Positions 15,632 through 22,944 are shown, numbered from the stretch's first letter. The stretch is DNA of 25,226 nucleotides from an uncultured Elusimicrobia bacterium (GCA_903874575.1 CAIQSZ010000367.1:1-25226), one strand, 5' to 3'. Notes: generated by a model not told the origin, from the letters alone. Made by a program: numbers and translations.

Positions 15632-16658
15632 TTGCCCGGTCCCGCTGACCGACGAGACCCGCATCCTGCTGGCCCACGGCGGCGGCGGCACGCTGATGCA
15701 CCGCCTCATCGAGTCCGTGTTCCTGCCGCGCTTCGCCAACGCCCGGCTGGACGAGCGCCACGACGGCGCGGTGCTGGAGGCCGGCGGCGTGAAGCTGGCC
15801 TTCACCACCGACTCCTACGTGGTGCGGCCGCTGTTCTTTCCCGGCGGCGACATCGGCAAGCTGGCGGTGCACGGCACGGTCAACGACCTGGCCATGTGCG
15901 GCGCGCGGCCGCTGTGGCTGAGCGCGGGCTTCATCCTGGAGGAAGGCCTGCCGCGCGAGACGCTGGAGCGCGTGGCCGACTCCATGCGCGACGCCTGCCG
16001 CGCGGCCGGCGTGGAACTGGTCACCGGCGACACCAAGGTCGTCGACCGCGGCAAAGCCGACGGCCTGTTCATCAACACGTCCGGCATCGGACTGGTGGAA
16101 GCGCCCGCGCCCGTCGCGCCGCGCTCGATGCGCCCCGGCGACGCCGTGCTGGTCAACGGCGACGTCGGCCGCCACGGCATGGCCGTGATGTCGGTGCGCG
16201 AGGGCCTGTCGTTCGAGGGCGGCATCGTCAGCGACACCGCCCCGCTGGCCGCCGTGGTCCTGGACCTGCTGGCCGCGGGCGTGGAAGTCCACTGCCTGCG
16301 CGACGCCACGCGCGGCGGCCTGGCCGGCGTCCTGCTGGAGCTGGCGGCGGGCGCCAAGCGCTCGCTCCTCATCGAGGAGCCCTGCGTCCCCGTCGACGAG
16401 GCCGTGCGCGGCGCCTGCGAGCTGCTGGGCCTGGATCCCCTCCAGGTCGCCAACGAGGGCCGCTTCGTCGCCGTGGTCCCCGATCAGGACGCCGAACGCG
16501 CCCTGGCGATCATGCGCCGCCACCCCGAAAGCGCGGGCGCCCGCCGCATCGGCCGCGTCTTGGACGATGCGCGCGGCGTGGTCACGCTCAAGAGCGCCCT
16601 GGGCGTCGGACGCCTCCTCGACCTGCCCGCCGGCGACCCCCTCCCGCGCATCTGTTGA
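15624..16658 (+). CDS. hypE: Carbamoyl dehydratase HypE
   Basis: HypE dehydrates the carbamoyl group received from HypF to a thiocyanate and passes the cyanide to iron on HypC-HypD. The 344-residue protein has the PurM-like ATP-binding start LLAHGGGGTLMHRLI, the FTTDSYVV segment, NGDVGRHGMAVMSVREGL, and the invariant C-terminal PRIC, whose Cys344 is the carbamoylated residue. It is the last gene of the hox-hyp operon; its stop lies nine bases from the stop of the convergent gene. I see no clear intrinsic terminator hairpin between them. Confidence 0.95.
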   Translation: MPDCPVPLTDETRILLAHGGGGTLMHRLIESVFLPRFANARLDERHDGAVLEAGGVKLAFTTDSYVVRPLFFPGGDIGKLAVHGTVNDLAMCGARPLWLSAGFILEEGLPRETLERVADSMRDACRAAGVELVTGDTKVVDRGKADGLFINTSGIGLVEAPAPVAPRSMRPGDAVLVNGDVGRHGMAVMSVREGLSFEGGIVSDTAPLAAVVLDLLAAGVEVHCLRDATRGGLAGVLLELAAGAKRSLLIEEPCVPVDEAVRGACELLGLDPLQVANEGRFVAVVPDQDAERALAIMRRHPESAGARRIGRVLDDARGVVTLKSALGVGRLLDLPAGDPLPRIC

Positions 16659-16667
16659 TGGACATTG

Positions 16668-18125
16668 TCAAATTAAGCCATTCGCTTTTAAGTACGCATC
16701 GATTACTCTGATCGAAGACAGTATGTGGTACCTCCTATAGAATCCCCGCATGGAGGCAGCAATCAAGACCAACGCGGCGACGATCATCGAGGCGACGGCG
16801 ATCATCGGCAGCGAGGCGAAAGCGCCCCATGCAATGCCTAGAAGGGCGAGTCCTCCAGCCGCCAATCTCAAGGCCACACGCCTTAGGCGGTCGAGAGCCG
16901 GAACGCTTAGACGATGGAGCTGATTCCAGGTGAGATAAGAATCATATTTTCCCGTGGCAGGGATGCCCATTTTTAATAGATACAAGTAGTCATACCATGT
17001 GGAGTCAACGGTACCCGACTTCAGAAGGAAGTCGCGGCTCTGCAATAGTTCCTCACGGATGGGGAGGGCCGTCGCCATTTTTCTGTATTCTGTCAACACG
17101 TTCACTAGATGTCCGATATCACTATTGGAAAATGATACGTTGCCTTTCCTGTCGCTTCCCATGTACGGCGCTAATCGTGCTTCCTGCCCTAGCGGTAACT
17201 GCCGTAATACCTCCAGGGATCGCCTGAACGCAGGAACATCACGCCGTTCGGTGATATGCCCTAACCGGTCCCTGTGAGCCTGTCTTAATTCTCCACCTTC
17301 CGCTCCATACCCTGCGACGGAATTCTCGAGCATCAGATCAGCAGAAAGTTGACTAGAAAAAGCAGGAACCCACGGTTCGTCTATCGCCTCCAAGGACCCA
17401 ATTAATTCCCCCATAAGCTCCGGCAGGCGTTGACCCTTGATATCAACAAGCGGACGCGGATGAATATACCAGGAGCCGTCGTCCGTTTTACCCAGAATCA
17501 GGTAAGACCTCATTTCTCCTGCAAGTCTCCGTGCCTTCACAGCTTTCGCCTGAAAGCGCTGAGCGTTAATTATTCCAAGATCGGCCACGCCTTTTCTGTA
17601 CGCATCTACATCTGAGTCTTGGAGATAATACGGGGCCGCCGATTCGTAAGCCCTTTCCCCCTCGACCGTATCTTCCAGAACTCTGTCGCTAATTTCACCG
17701 ACTCCGTCTGCCATTCTTTGAATAGATCTGACGCGTTCCTCAAAGGACCGCTCGGCTGCATCGGCGGCAGCTCTTAAGGCCGCACCTTTCTCTGTCAAGC
17801 TCATCCCTTTAAAAGCGTCAAGAGACACGCCGGTACGATTTAATTCATGCAACAGCGGATCCAAAATCCAAGGCGATTCCGAAAACGAACGCCCTTGGTT
17901 AGAACCAGAAGTTGCCAGCCTTCCCAGGGACAACGATCCTTGCGTCAAGGAATCCCCATTAGAACTCCAAAGAACATCGGCGACCGGCCTTACCCACATC
18001 GGCGATGATTCCGCACTCATGGGGCGGCTTATTGCCATCCCTGCGGCGAAGGCTCGGGGTGGCACAAAAAGAACCGCCCACACTGTTATCGCGAGATATC
18101 TCATAAGTTTCATGATAACCGCCAT
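16668..18125 (-). CDS. Unrecognised exported protein with C-terminal membrane hairpin
   Basis: I do not recognise a family for this 485-residue protein. It has a signal-peptide-like N-terminus (MKLMRYLAITVWAVLFVPPRAFA, from residue 5), a long polar middle, and two hydrophobic segments near 417-436 and 439-459 that could form a membrane hairpin, with the last 25 residues basic. The central part is mostly alpha-helical in character (residues 112-210, rich in Ala, Arg and Glu). The DNA is about half GC with many A/T-ending codons, unlike the roughly 70% GC genes on both sides, and it is the only complete minus-strand gene, so recent acquisition or a fast-evolving lineage gene is likely. I keep the ATG at 18125; an ATG at 18113 (MKLMRYL) is an equally natural signal-peptide start. 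Confidence 0.65.
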   Translation of the reverse strand: MAVIMKLMRYLAITVWAVLFVPPRAFAAGMAISRPMSAESSPMWVRPVADVLWSSNGDSLTQGSLSLGRLATSGSNQGRSFSESPWILDPLLHELNRTGVSLDAFKGMSLTEKGAALRAAADAAERSFEERVRSIQRMADGVGEISDRVLEDTVEGERAYESAAPYYLQDSDVDAYRKGVADLGIINAQRFQAKAVKARRLAGEMRSYLILGKTDDGSWYIHPRPLVDIKGQRLPELMGELIGSLEAIDEPWVPAFSSQLSADLMLENSVAGYGAEGGELRQAHRDRLGHITERRDVPAFRRSLEVLRQLPLGQEARLAPYMGSDRKGNVSFSNSDIGHLVNVLTEYRKMATALPIREELLQSRDFLLKSGTVDSTWYDYLYLLKMGIPATGKYDSYLTWNQLHRLSVPALDRLRRVALRLAAGGLALLGIAWGAFASLPMIAVASMIVAALVLIAASMRGFYRRYHILSSIRVIDAYLKANGLI

Positions 18126-18134
18126 ACGCCAGAA

Positions 18135-18140
18135 ATTAAA
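18135..18140 (-). promoter_or_regulatory. Candidate -10 element (TTTAAT) of the 16668-18125 gene
   Basis: On the minus strand TTTAAT (five of six bases of TATAAT) ends nine bases before the ATG at 18125, so transcription would begin almost at the start codon. No good -35 is seen at 17 bases; a TTGACA lies only one base upstream of this hexamer and is at the wrong spacing to serve it. Confidence 0.35.
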
Positions 18141-18150
18141 GTGTCAAACA

Positions 18151-18168
18151 GCCTATGACGAATTAGGC
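18151..18168. repeat. Inverted repeat in the divergent region before birA
   Basis: GCCTA at 18151-18155 and TAGGC at 18164-18168 form a 5-base inverted pair around 8 bases. A second pair, CCGCG (18181-18185) and CGCGG (18190-18194) with a 4-base loop, follows. Both lie in the 89-base divergent region between the minus-strand exported-protein gene and birA. They could be operators; the arms are short and chance is possible. Confidence 0.25.
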
Positions 18169-18199
18169 CGATGGACCCAGCCGCGAGGCCGCGGGTTGT

Positions 18200-18205
18200 T
18201 CTAAG
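18200..18205 (+). promoter_or_regulatory. Candidate -10 element (TCTAAG) of birA
   Basis: TCTAAG matches four of six -10 bases and ends nine bases before the birA ATG at 18215, which would give a leader of about two bases. It is a weak match on its own; I list it because the same spacing recurs at greA and other genes here. Confidence 0.25.
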
Positions 18206-18214
18206 CTCTCCGGG

Positions 18215-18781
18215 ATGAGCGAGCTCGAATTCCCCGGCGTGAGGCGTCTGGTGAGGCTCGACGAGACGGACTCGACGCAGTCGGTCGCCCGGCGCCTGGC
18301 CGACGAGGACGCGCCGGACGGCACTTTGGTGTGGGCGCTGAGGCAAACCGCGGGCAAGGGACGCATGGGGCGGCGCTGGCGCTCGGCGCCGGGAGGGCTC
18401 TACGTGTCGTGGCTGATCCGTCCGTCCTTCGCGCCGCGGCGCCTAGGCGAGTTCTCCCTGGCCTGCGGGGCGGCGGCGGCCGCCGCCCTGCGCGACCTGG
18501 GCGGGGTGGAGCCCGCGGTGAAGCCCCCCAATGACGTCCTGGCGCGCGGCGCCGACGGCAAGTTCCGCAAGGTCTGCGGCATCCTCTGCGAAGCCTCCGG
18601 CGACTCGACGCGCCTGCACTGGCTCGTCGTCGGCGTGGGCGTCAATGTGGACAACGAGCCGCCGCTCAAGCGCGCGACCAGCCTCAAGGCGCTGACCGGC
18701 CGGACCGCCGGACTGGAGCCCGTGCTGCGCGCGCTGATGCGCCGCCTGGCGCGCGCCCGCCGCGCCGGCGGCTTCGCCTGA
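18215..18781 (+). CDS. birA: Biotin--[acetyl-CoA-carboxylase] ligase, catalytic domain only
   Basis: The enzyme activates biotin with ATP and attaches it to the biotin carrier protein of acetyl-CoA carboxylase or related enzymes. Motifs are DETDSTQ at 16-22, the biotinyl-AMP loop QTAGKGRMGRRW at 44-55 (usual form GRGRxGR), KPPNDV at 103-108 with Lys103 in the place of the catalytic lysine of KWPND, KVCGILCEA at 119-127 and VGVGVNV. The protein is only 188 residues. It lacks the N-terminal repressor helix-turn-helix and appears to lack most of the C-terminal SH3-like domain, ending in an Arg/Ala-rich tail. The reading frame is intact, so this is a short form and not a visible frameshift. Confidence 0.88.
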   Translation: MSELEFPGVRRLVRLDETDSTQSVARRLADEDAPDGTLVWALRQTAGKGRMGRRWRSAPGGLYVSWLIRPSFAPRRLGEFSLACGAAAAAALRDLGGVEPAVKPPNDVLARGADGKFRKVCGILCEASGDSTRLHWLVVGVGVNVDNEPPLKRATSLKALTGRTAGLEPVLRALMRRLARARRAGGFA

Positions 18782-18796
18782 GCGCCGAAGATTTCC

Positions 18797-18802
18797 TATA
18801 AT
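18797..18802 (+). promoter_or_regulatory. Consensus -10 (TATAAT) of greA; probable leaderless transcript
   Basis: A perfect TATAAT ends six bases before the greA ATG at 18809. A normal start point six to seven bases after the hexamer falls on the A of the ATG. There is no Shine-Dalgarno site in the space left. A weak -35 (TTCGCC at 18774-18779, 17-base spacer) lies in the birA end. Confidence 0.6.
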
Positions 18803-18808
18803 TCTTCC

Positions 18809-19276
18809 ATGGCCGACACCTACCTGACGCGCGCCGGATACGAGAAGCTCAAGAACGATCTGCAGGGCCTGATGAAGCAAAAGGCCCAGCTGTCGCTGGA
18901 CATCGGCGAGGCGCGCGAGAAGGGCGACCTGAAGGAAAACGCCGAATATCACTCCGCCAAGGAAAAGCTGGGCGAGGTCATGGGCCGCATCGGCCAGATC
19001 CAGGACAAGCTTCAAAGCGCGAAGATGATCGACGAGATGGACATCCCCAAGGACACCGTCGCCATCGGCACCATCGTGTCGCTGGAGGACGCCGACGGCG
19101 ACACGGTGGAGTACACCCTCGTCGGCGAGGACGAGTCCGAGCCCATGGAAGGCAAGATCTCGGTTCAGTCTCCGCTGGCCCAAGGACTGCTCGGCCGGAA
19201 GGTGCTGGAGACCGTCGAGGTCGTCTTGCCCAACGCGGTGCGCGTCTTCAAGATTCTCAAGGTCGCGCGCGCCTGA
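18809..19276 (+). CDS. greA: Transcription elongation factor GreA
   Basis: GreA enters the secondary channel of RNA polymerase and stimulates cleavage of backtracked transcripts. The 155-residue length is standard. The N-terminal coiled coil carries the catalytic tip DLKENAEY with Asp40 and Glu43, the counterparts of Asp41 and Glu44 in E. coli. The C-terminal FKBP-like domain ends with SPLAQGLLGRKVLETVEV. It lies 27 bases after birA with its own TATAAT, and its stop overlaps the proposed CTG start of queG. Confidence 0.96.
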   Translation: MADTYLTRAGYEKLKNDLQGLMKQKAQLSLDIGEAREKGDLKENAEYHSAKEKLGEVMGRIGQIQDKLQSAKMIDEMDIPKDTVAIGTIVSLEDADGDTVEYTLVGEDESEPMEGKISVQSPLAQGLLGRKVLETVEVVLPNAVRVFKILKVARA

Positions 19277-20313
19277 GCCCCGCCGAACTCGCGGCCGCGC
19301 TGAAAGCGCGCGCGCGGGAAGAGGGCGCGGACTTGGCCGGGATCGCCGCCGCCGCCCCCTCGCCGGATGCCGCCGCCTACGACGCGTACATCGCGGCGGG
19401 CATGCACGGGGAGATGGCCTACCTGGCGCGCAACGCGCAGTCGCGCCGCGACATCCGCGCGTGGATGCCCGCGGCGAGGTCCGTGCTGATGTGCGGCTTC
19501 TCCTACGGGGACCCGTCCGCGCGGACCGCCCCCGCCTCCGGCTTCGGGCGCGTGGCGCGCTACGCCGCGCGCCCCGACTACCACGAAATCCTGCGCGATC
19601 GCATGAACCGCGTGCGCGACTGGCTGAAGGCGGCCGCGCCCGGCTCCCACGCGGTCGCGTTCTGCGACATGAGCCCCCTGCTGGAGCGCTCGTACGCGCG
19701 CGCGGCGGGACTCGGCTGGCAAGGCAAGAACACGATGCTGATCGGCCCGCGGCTGGGCTCCTACTTTCTCCTCGCGGGCCTGGCGATGACGGTCGAAATT
19801 CCGGAAGACTCGGCCGCGCCCGACCGTTGCGGCTCCTGCACCCGCTGCCTGGACGCCTGCCCCACCGGCGCCTTCCCGCGCGAGCGCGTGCTGGACGCGA
19901 CCAAATGCGTCTCATACTTCACCGTCGAGACGAAAGGCGCGATCCCGGAGGAATTTCGCGAAGGCGTGGGGGACCGGGTGTACGGCTGCGACGCGTGCCA
20001 GGAGGCCGGCCCCTGGAACCGCGTCGAGGCCCCCGCGCGCGCCCTGCCGCCGGCGAAGATCCCGACGAGCCTGCCGCTCGACGAGCTGGCCGGCCCGAAG
20101 TCCGCGGGCGTGCGCGCCCGGCTCAAAGGCCTGCCGGTGGCGCGCGCGGTGCGCAAGCGCCTGACGCGCAACGCCCTGCTGGCGATGGGCAACTCAAGGC
20201 GGGCGGATTTCCGGGCGATCCTTGAAAGCTTCTCCTCGGGCGAAGACGAGACATTGGCCGAGCAGGCGCGCTGGAGCCTGGGCCGATTGCCCCCGACGGG
20301 CCGAGAAAGGTAG
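19273..20313 (+). CDS. queG: Epoxyqueuosine reductase QueG, probable CTG start, one cluster Cys replaced by Gly
   Basis: QueG reduces epoxyqueuosine to queuosine in tRNA wobble position 34, using cobalamin and two [4Fe-4S] clusters. Family motifs are clear: FCDMSPLLERSYARAAGLGWQGKNTMLIG, in which the Asp (132 here) matches the proposed catalytic Asp, and the cluster motif CGSCTRCLDACP (Cys186, 189, 192, 196) plus Cys212, Cys239 and Cys242. The eighth ligand, normally in CxxCQxxCPWN, is Gly246 (GGC at 20008-20010). Family-like N-terminal residues (ELAAALKARAREEGADLAGIA) extend upstream of the TTG at 19333, and the nearest plausible start is the CTG at 19273, overlapping the greA stop. The start is inferred. 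The missing cysteine could weaken one cluster or be a sequencing error. Confidence 0.87.
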   Translation: MSPAELAAALKARAREEGADLAGIAAAAPSPDAAAYDAYIAAGMHGEMAYLARNAQSRRDIRAWMPAARSVLMCGFSYGDPSARTAPASGFGRVARYAARPDYHEILRDRMNRVRDWLKAAAPGSHAVAFCDMSPLLERSYARAAGLGWQGKNTMLIGPRLGSYFLLAGLAMTVEIPEDSAAPDRCGSCTRCLDACPTGAFPRERVLDATKCVSYFTVETKGAIPEEFREGVGDRVYGCDACQEAGPWNRVEAPARALPPAKIPTSLPLDELAGPKSAGVRARLKGLPVARAVRKRLTRNALLAMGNSRRADFRAILESFSSGEDETLAEQARWSLGRLPPTGRER

Positions 20314-20316
20314 AAT
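20287..20316 (+). promoter_or_regulatory. Candidate sigma-70 type promoter of the barrel protein-amtB-mgtA operon
   Basis: TTGCCC at 20287-20292 and TAGAAT at 20311-20316 are separated by 18 bases. Transcription would start near 20323, leaving about seven bases before the ATG at 20330 and no room for a Shine-Dalgarno site. The -35 overlaps the end of queG. Confidence 0.5.
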
Positions 20317-20329
20317 CCCTAAGATCGTC

Positions 20330-21640
20330 ATGGAACGCGTTTTTATCTCCATTATCCTGTTCGTATGCGCCGCTCTTCCGGCGGCGGCGCTGATGGACGA
20401 TCCCGACAGCGGCGACCCCGTCCCGGCCCGTCTGCAGATTCCAAAAGAAATCTCCGCGGTCCGCAAGGAGGACGGCACGCCGCCGTTCCTGCGCTGGATG
20501 CTCAAGCCCATGGACCGCGGCATGTTCGTGCGCCTGCCCATCATCGACACCGATCCGAACCGCGGCGTCACCTACGGCGTGATGCCCATCGTCGTGCTGC
20601 AGGGCAAGCACGACGAGCGCATCGAGCAGATCCACGCCCCGTCGCTGACCTACAACCGCGTCTTCGGCCTCTCCCCGACCTACCGTTATTACTACTACCC
20701 CGCGGACGACGCGACCTTCATGGCGCGCCTGTCGCGCGCGAAGTTCGAGCATGAGGTGATGCTTCAGTACGAGGACCATTCGGTCGCGGGCACGGACTAC
20801 GACGTGTTCGCCCGCGTCCAGCAGGCGGCCGACTCGGGCCAGCATTTCTTCGGCCTGGGCCCGGACTCGGCCCAGAGCGCCGAAACGAACTACAAGCAGG
20901 AGTACTGGGGCTACAAGGCGGCCGCGGGCGTGCCGCTGTGGTTCGCCCCCCGGTTCCGCTTCCACCTGGCCCAACGCTACCAGTCGTCGCGTCTCACCAA
21001 CGGCCCCACCCCGAACCTCAAGGAGTTCGAGGCCTCCTTTCCGCGGCAGTCGGCCGACCTCGCCCAGCAGACCAACGAATCCAGATTCTCCCTCGACTAC
21101 GACACGCGCGATCACGGCGTGACCACCACCAAGGGCGTCTACGCGAATGTTTTCTACGAGAAGGCCATCCGCGGCTTCCTCAGCCAATACGAGTACAACC
21201 GCGAGGGCCTGGACGGCCGTTGGTACCACCCCTGGGCGGGGCATGAGGACCGCGTCTTCGCCGTCCAAGGCTACTACGAGCAGGTGCTGGGAACCGCGCC
21301 GCCGTTCTGGCTCCTGCCCAGCCTGGGCGGCAAGTACTCCCTGCGCGCGTACGGCGACGGCCGCTATGTCGACCGCGGGGTGGCCGCCGTGAACGTCGAG
21401 GAGCGTTTCAAGGTCTTCGAGGCCCGCACCGCCGGCGTGACCACCGAGCTCCAGGTCGCGCCCTTCCTGGGCGTCGGCGAGGTCTTCGACAGCCCCAGCC
21501 GCGCCGCGGCGCGCTACGCGCGGCCGGTCGTCGGCGCGGCGTTTCGCGCCGTCGCCAAACCGCAGGTCGTTGGCTCCGTGGACGTCGGCATCGGACGCGA
21601 AGGCGTCGCGGTCTTCACCGACATCAACTACTCATTCTGA
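20330..21640 (+). CDS. Outer-membrane beta-barrel protein (BamA/surface-antigen-like, no POTRA)
   Basis: This 436-residue protein has a signal peptide (MERVFISIILFVCAALPAAA) and no lipobox. The rest alternates polar and aromatic residues in short strands separated by charged loops and ends YSF, the terminal aromatic typical of BAM-inserted barrels. The overall look (DTRDHGVTTTKGVYANVFYE, then GGKYSLRAYGDGRY, then VFTDINYSF) resembles the C-terminal barrel of Omp85/BamA-family surface antigens, where RAY/RGY-type motifs occur. No POTRA repeats precede it, so it is unlikely to be BamA or TamA itself. Its stop overlaps the amtB start as TGATG, so they are coupled. Its cargo is unknown; passive uptake of cations or a structural role are both possible. 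Confidence 0.7.
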   Translation: MERVFISIILFVCAALPAAALMDDPDSGDPVPARLQIPKEISAVRKEDGTPPFLRWMLKPMDRGMFVRLPIIDTDPNRGVTYGVMPIVVLQGKHDERIEQIHAPSLTYNRVFGLSPTYRYYYYPADDATFMARLSRAKFEHEVMLQYEDHSVAGTDYDVFARVQQAADSGQHFFGLGPDSAQSAETNYKQEYWGYKAAAGVPLWFAPRFRFHLAQRYQSSRLTNGPTPNLKEFEASFPRQSADLAQQTNESRFSLDYDTRDHGVTTTKGVYANVFYEKAIRGFLSQYEYNREGLDGRWYHPWAGHEDRVFAVQGYYEQVLGTAPPFWLLPSLGGKYSLRAYGDGRYVDRGVAAVNVEERFKVFEARTAGVTTELQVAPFLGVGEVFDSPSRAAARYARPVVGAAFRAVAKPQVVGSVDVGIGREGVAVFTDINYSF

Positions 21641-22944
21641 TGAAAAAGAACAAACCCGAATGGATCGTCGCTCTCGTCCTCCTCGGCCTGACGGCCGTCG
21701 GAGGGCTGTTCGCCCACTCCGCCCCCGCCCGGCCCGGCCCGTCGCCCAGCGCGCCCGGCGACGTGGCCTGGATGCTCACGGCCTCGGCCCTCGTCCTGCT
21801 GATGACGCCCGGCCTGTCGTTCTTCTACGGCGGCATGGTCCAGCGCAAGAACGTGATCTCGACCATGCTGCAGAGCTTCATCGCGATGGGCGTGGTCAGC
21901 ATCCTGTGGGTCGCGGTCGGCTTCAGCCTGGCGTTCGGGGACTCCTTCCGCGGCCTCGTCGGCGACCCGCGGACCTATTTTTTCTTCCGCGCCGTCGGCG
22001 GAGCCACCCACCCGGACCTGGCGCCGACCATCCCGCTGATGCTGTTCGCGCTGTTCCAGCTCAAGTTCGCGATCATCACCCCCGCGCTCATCACCGGCTC
22101 GTTCGCGGAGCGCGTGCGCTTCTCCAGCTACATCCTGTTCATGATCCTGTTCACGGTGTTCGTGTACTGCCCGGTCGCCCACTGGACCTGGCACCCGCGG
22201 GGCTTCCTGCGCGGCTGGGGCGTGCTCGACTTCGCGGGCGGCACCGTCGTGCACATGACCGCCGGCTTCGCGGCGCTGGCCGGCGCGACCTACCTGGGAC
22301 GGCGCAAGGACCATGAGGAAGGCCGCAGCCACGCGCCCGCGAACATCCCGTTCGTTCTGCTGGGCACGGGCATGCTCTGGTTCGGCTGGTTCGGCTTCAA
22401 CGCCGGCTCCGCCGGTGCGGCCAACGAAACGGCGGTGCTGGCGTTCCTGACGACGAACACCGCCTGCGCGGCGGCCATGCTGGCCTGGACCTTCTTCGAC
22501 GCCGTGCGGGGGCGACGCCCCTCCGCCCTAGGCGCGGCGGTCGGCGCGGTCGTGGGCCTGGTCGCCATCACGCCGGCCGCGGGCTACGTCACCGTCGGCC
22601 AGAGCCTCTTCATCGGCGCCGTCGCGGCGGTGATCAGCAACGTCGCCGTGCACTACAAGTCCAAATCGACCCTCGACGACACCCTCGACGTGTTCCCTTG
22701 CCACGGCGTCGGCGGCATCGTCGGCACGCTCCTGACCGGCGTGTTCGCCGAAAAAGTCGGTCTGATCCACGGACAGACCGCGACCTTCGTGCGCCATCTG
22801 CTGGCGATCGGCATCGTCGGGGGCTACTCCTTCGGCGCGTCCTACGCCCTGTACGCGCTGACCGACGCGCTCATCACCCTGCGCGTGCGCCCCGAGCAGG
22901 AAGACGCGGGCCTGGACATGAGCCAGCACGCCGAGAGCTTCTGA
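21640..22944 (+). CDS. amtB: Ammonium transporter AmtB
   Basis: AmtB is the inner-membrane channel that takes up ammonium. The 434-residue protein has an N-terminal hydrophobic signal-like segment (about 8-25) and then the eleven membrane segments of the family. Pore and core residues are present: Asp197 in DFAGGTVVHMTAG, the twin histidines His205 and His355 (DVFPCHGVGG), and LWFGWFGFNAGSA at 246-258. The C-terminal tail GLDMSQHAESF is of the type that contacts GlnK, but no glnK lies beside it here. It follows the barrel gene with overlapping stop and start and is ten bases before the ATPase gene. Confidence 0.95.
   Translation: MKKNKPEWIVALVLLGLTAVGGLFAHSAPARPGPSPSAPGDVAWMLTASALVLLMTPGLSFFYGGMVQRKNVISTMLQSFIAMGVVSILWVAVGFSLAFGDSFRGLVGDPRTYFFFRAVGGATHPDLAPTIPLMLFALFQLKFAIITPALITGSFAERVRFSSYILFMILFTVFVYCPVAHWTWHPRGFLRGWGVLDFAGGTVVHMTAGFAALAGATYLGRRKDHEEGRSHAPANIPFVLLGTGMLWFGWFGFNAGSAGAANETAVLAFLTTNTACAAAMLAWTFFDAVRGRRPSALGAAVGAVVGLVAITPAAGYVTVGQSLFIGAVAAVISNVAVHYKSKSTLDDTLDVFPCHGVGGIVGTLLTGVFAEKVGLIHGQTATFVRHLLAIGIVGGYSFGASYALYALTDALITLRVRPEQEDAGLDMSQHAESF

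Noticed and set aside
16733..16752. TATAGAAT followed by an ATG on the + strand
   Set aside because: It resembles the -10/start pattern of other genes but lies inside the end of the minus-strand gene and leads to no sustained open frame.
16997..17615. Several + strand frames of 60-90 codons opposite the low-GC gene
   Set aside because: They lack ribosome sites and family resemblance, and the minus-strand 485-codon frame with signal peptide and membrane hairpin is the better explanation.
18181..18200. Hairpin CCGCG-AGGC-CGCGG followed by a few T as an intrinsic terminator
   Set aside because: No + strand gene ends upstream of it, and the T-run is broken by G; an operator or chance repeat is more likely.
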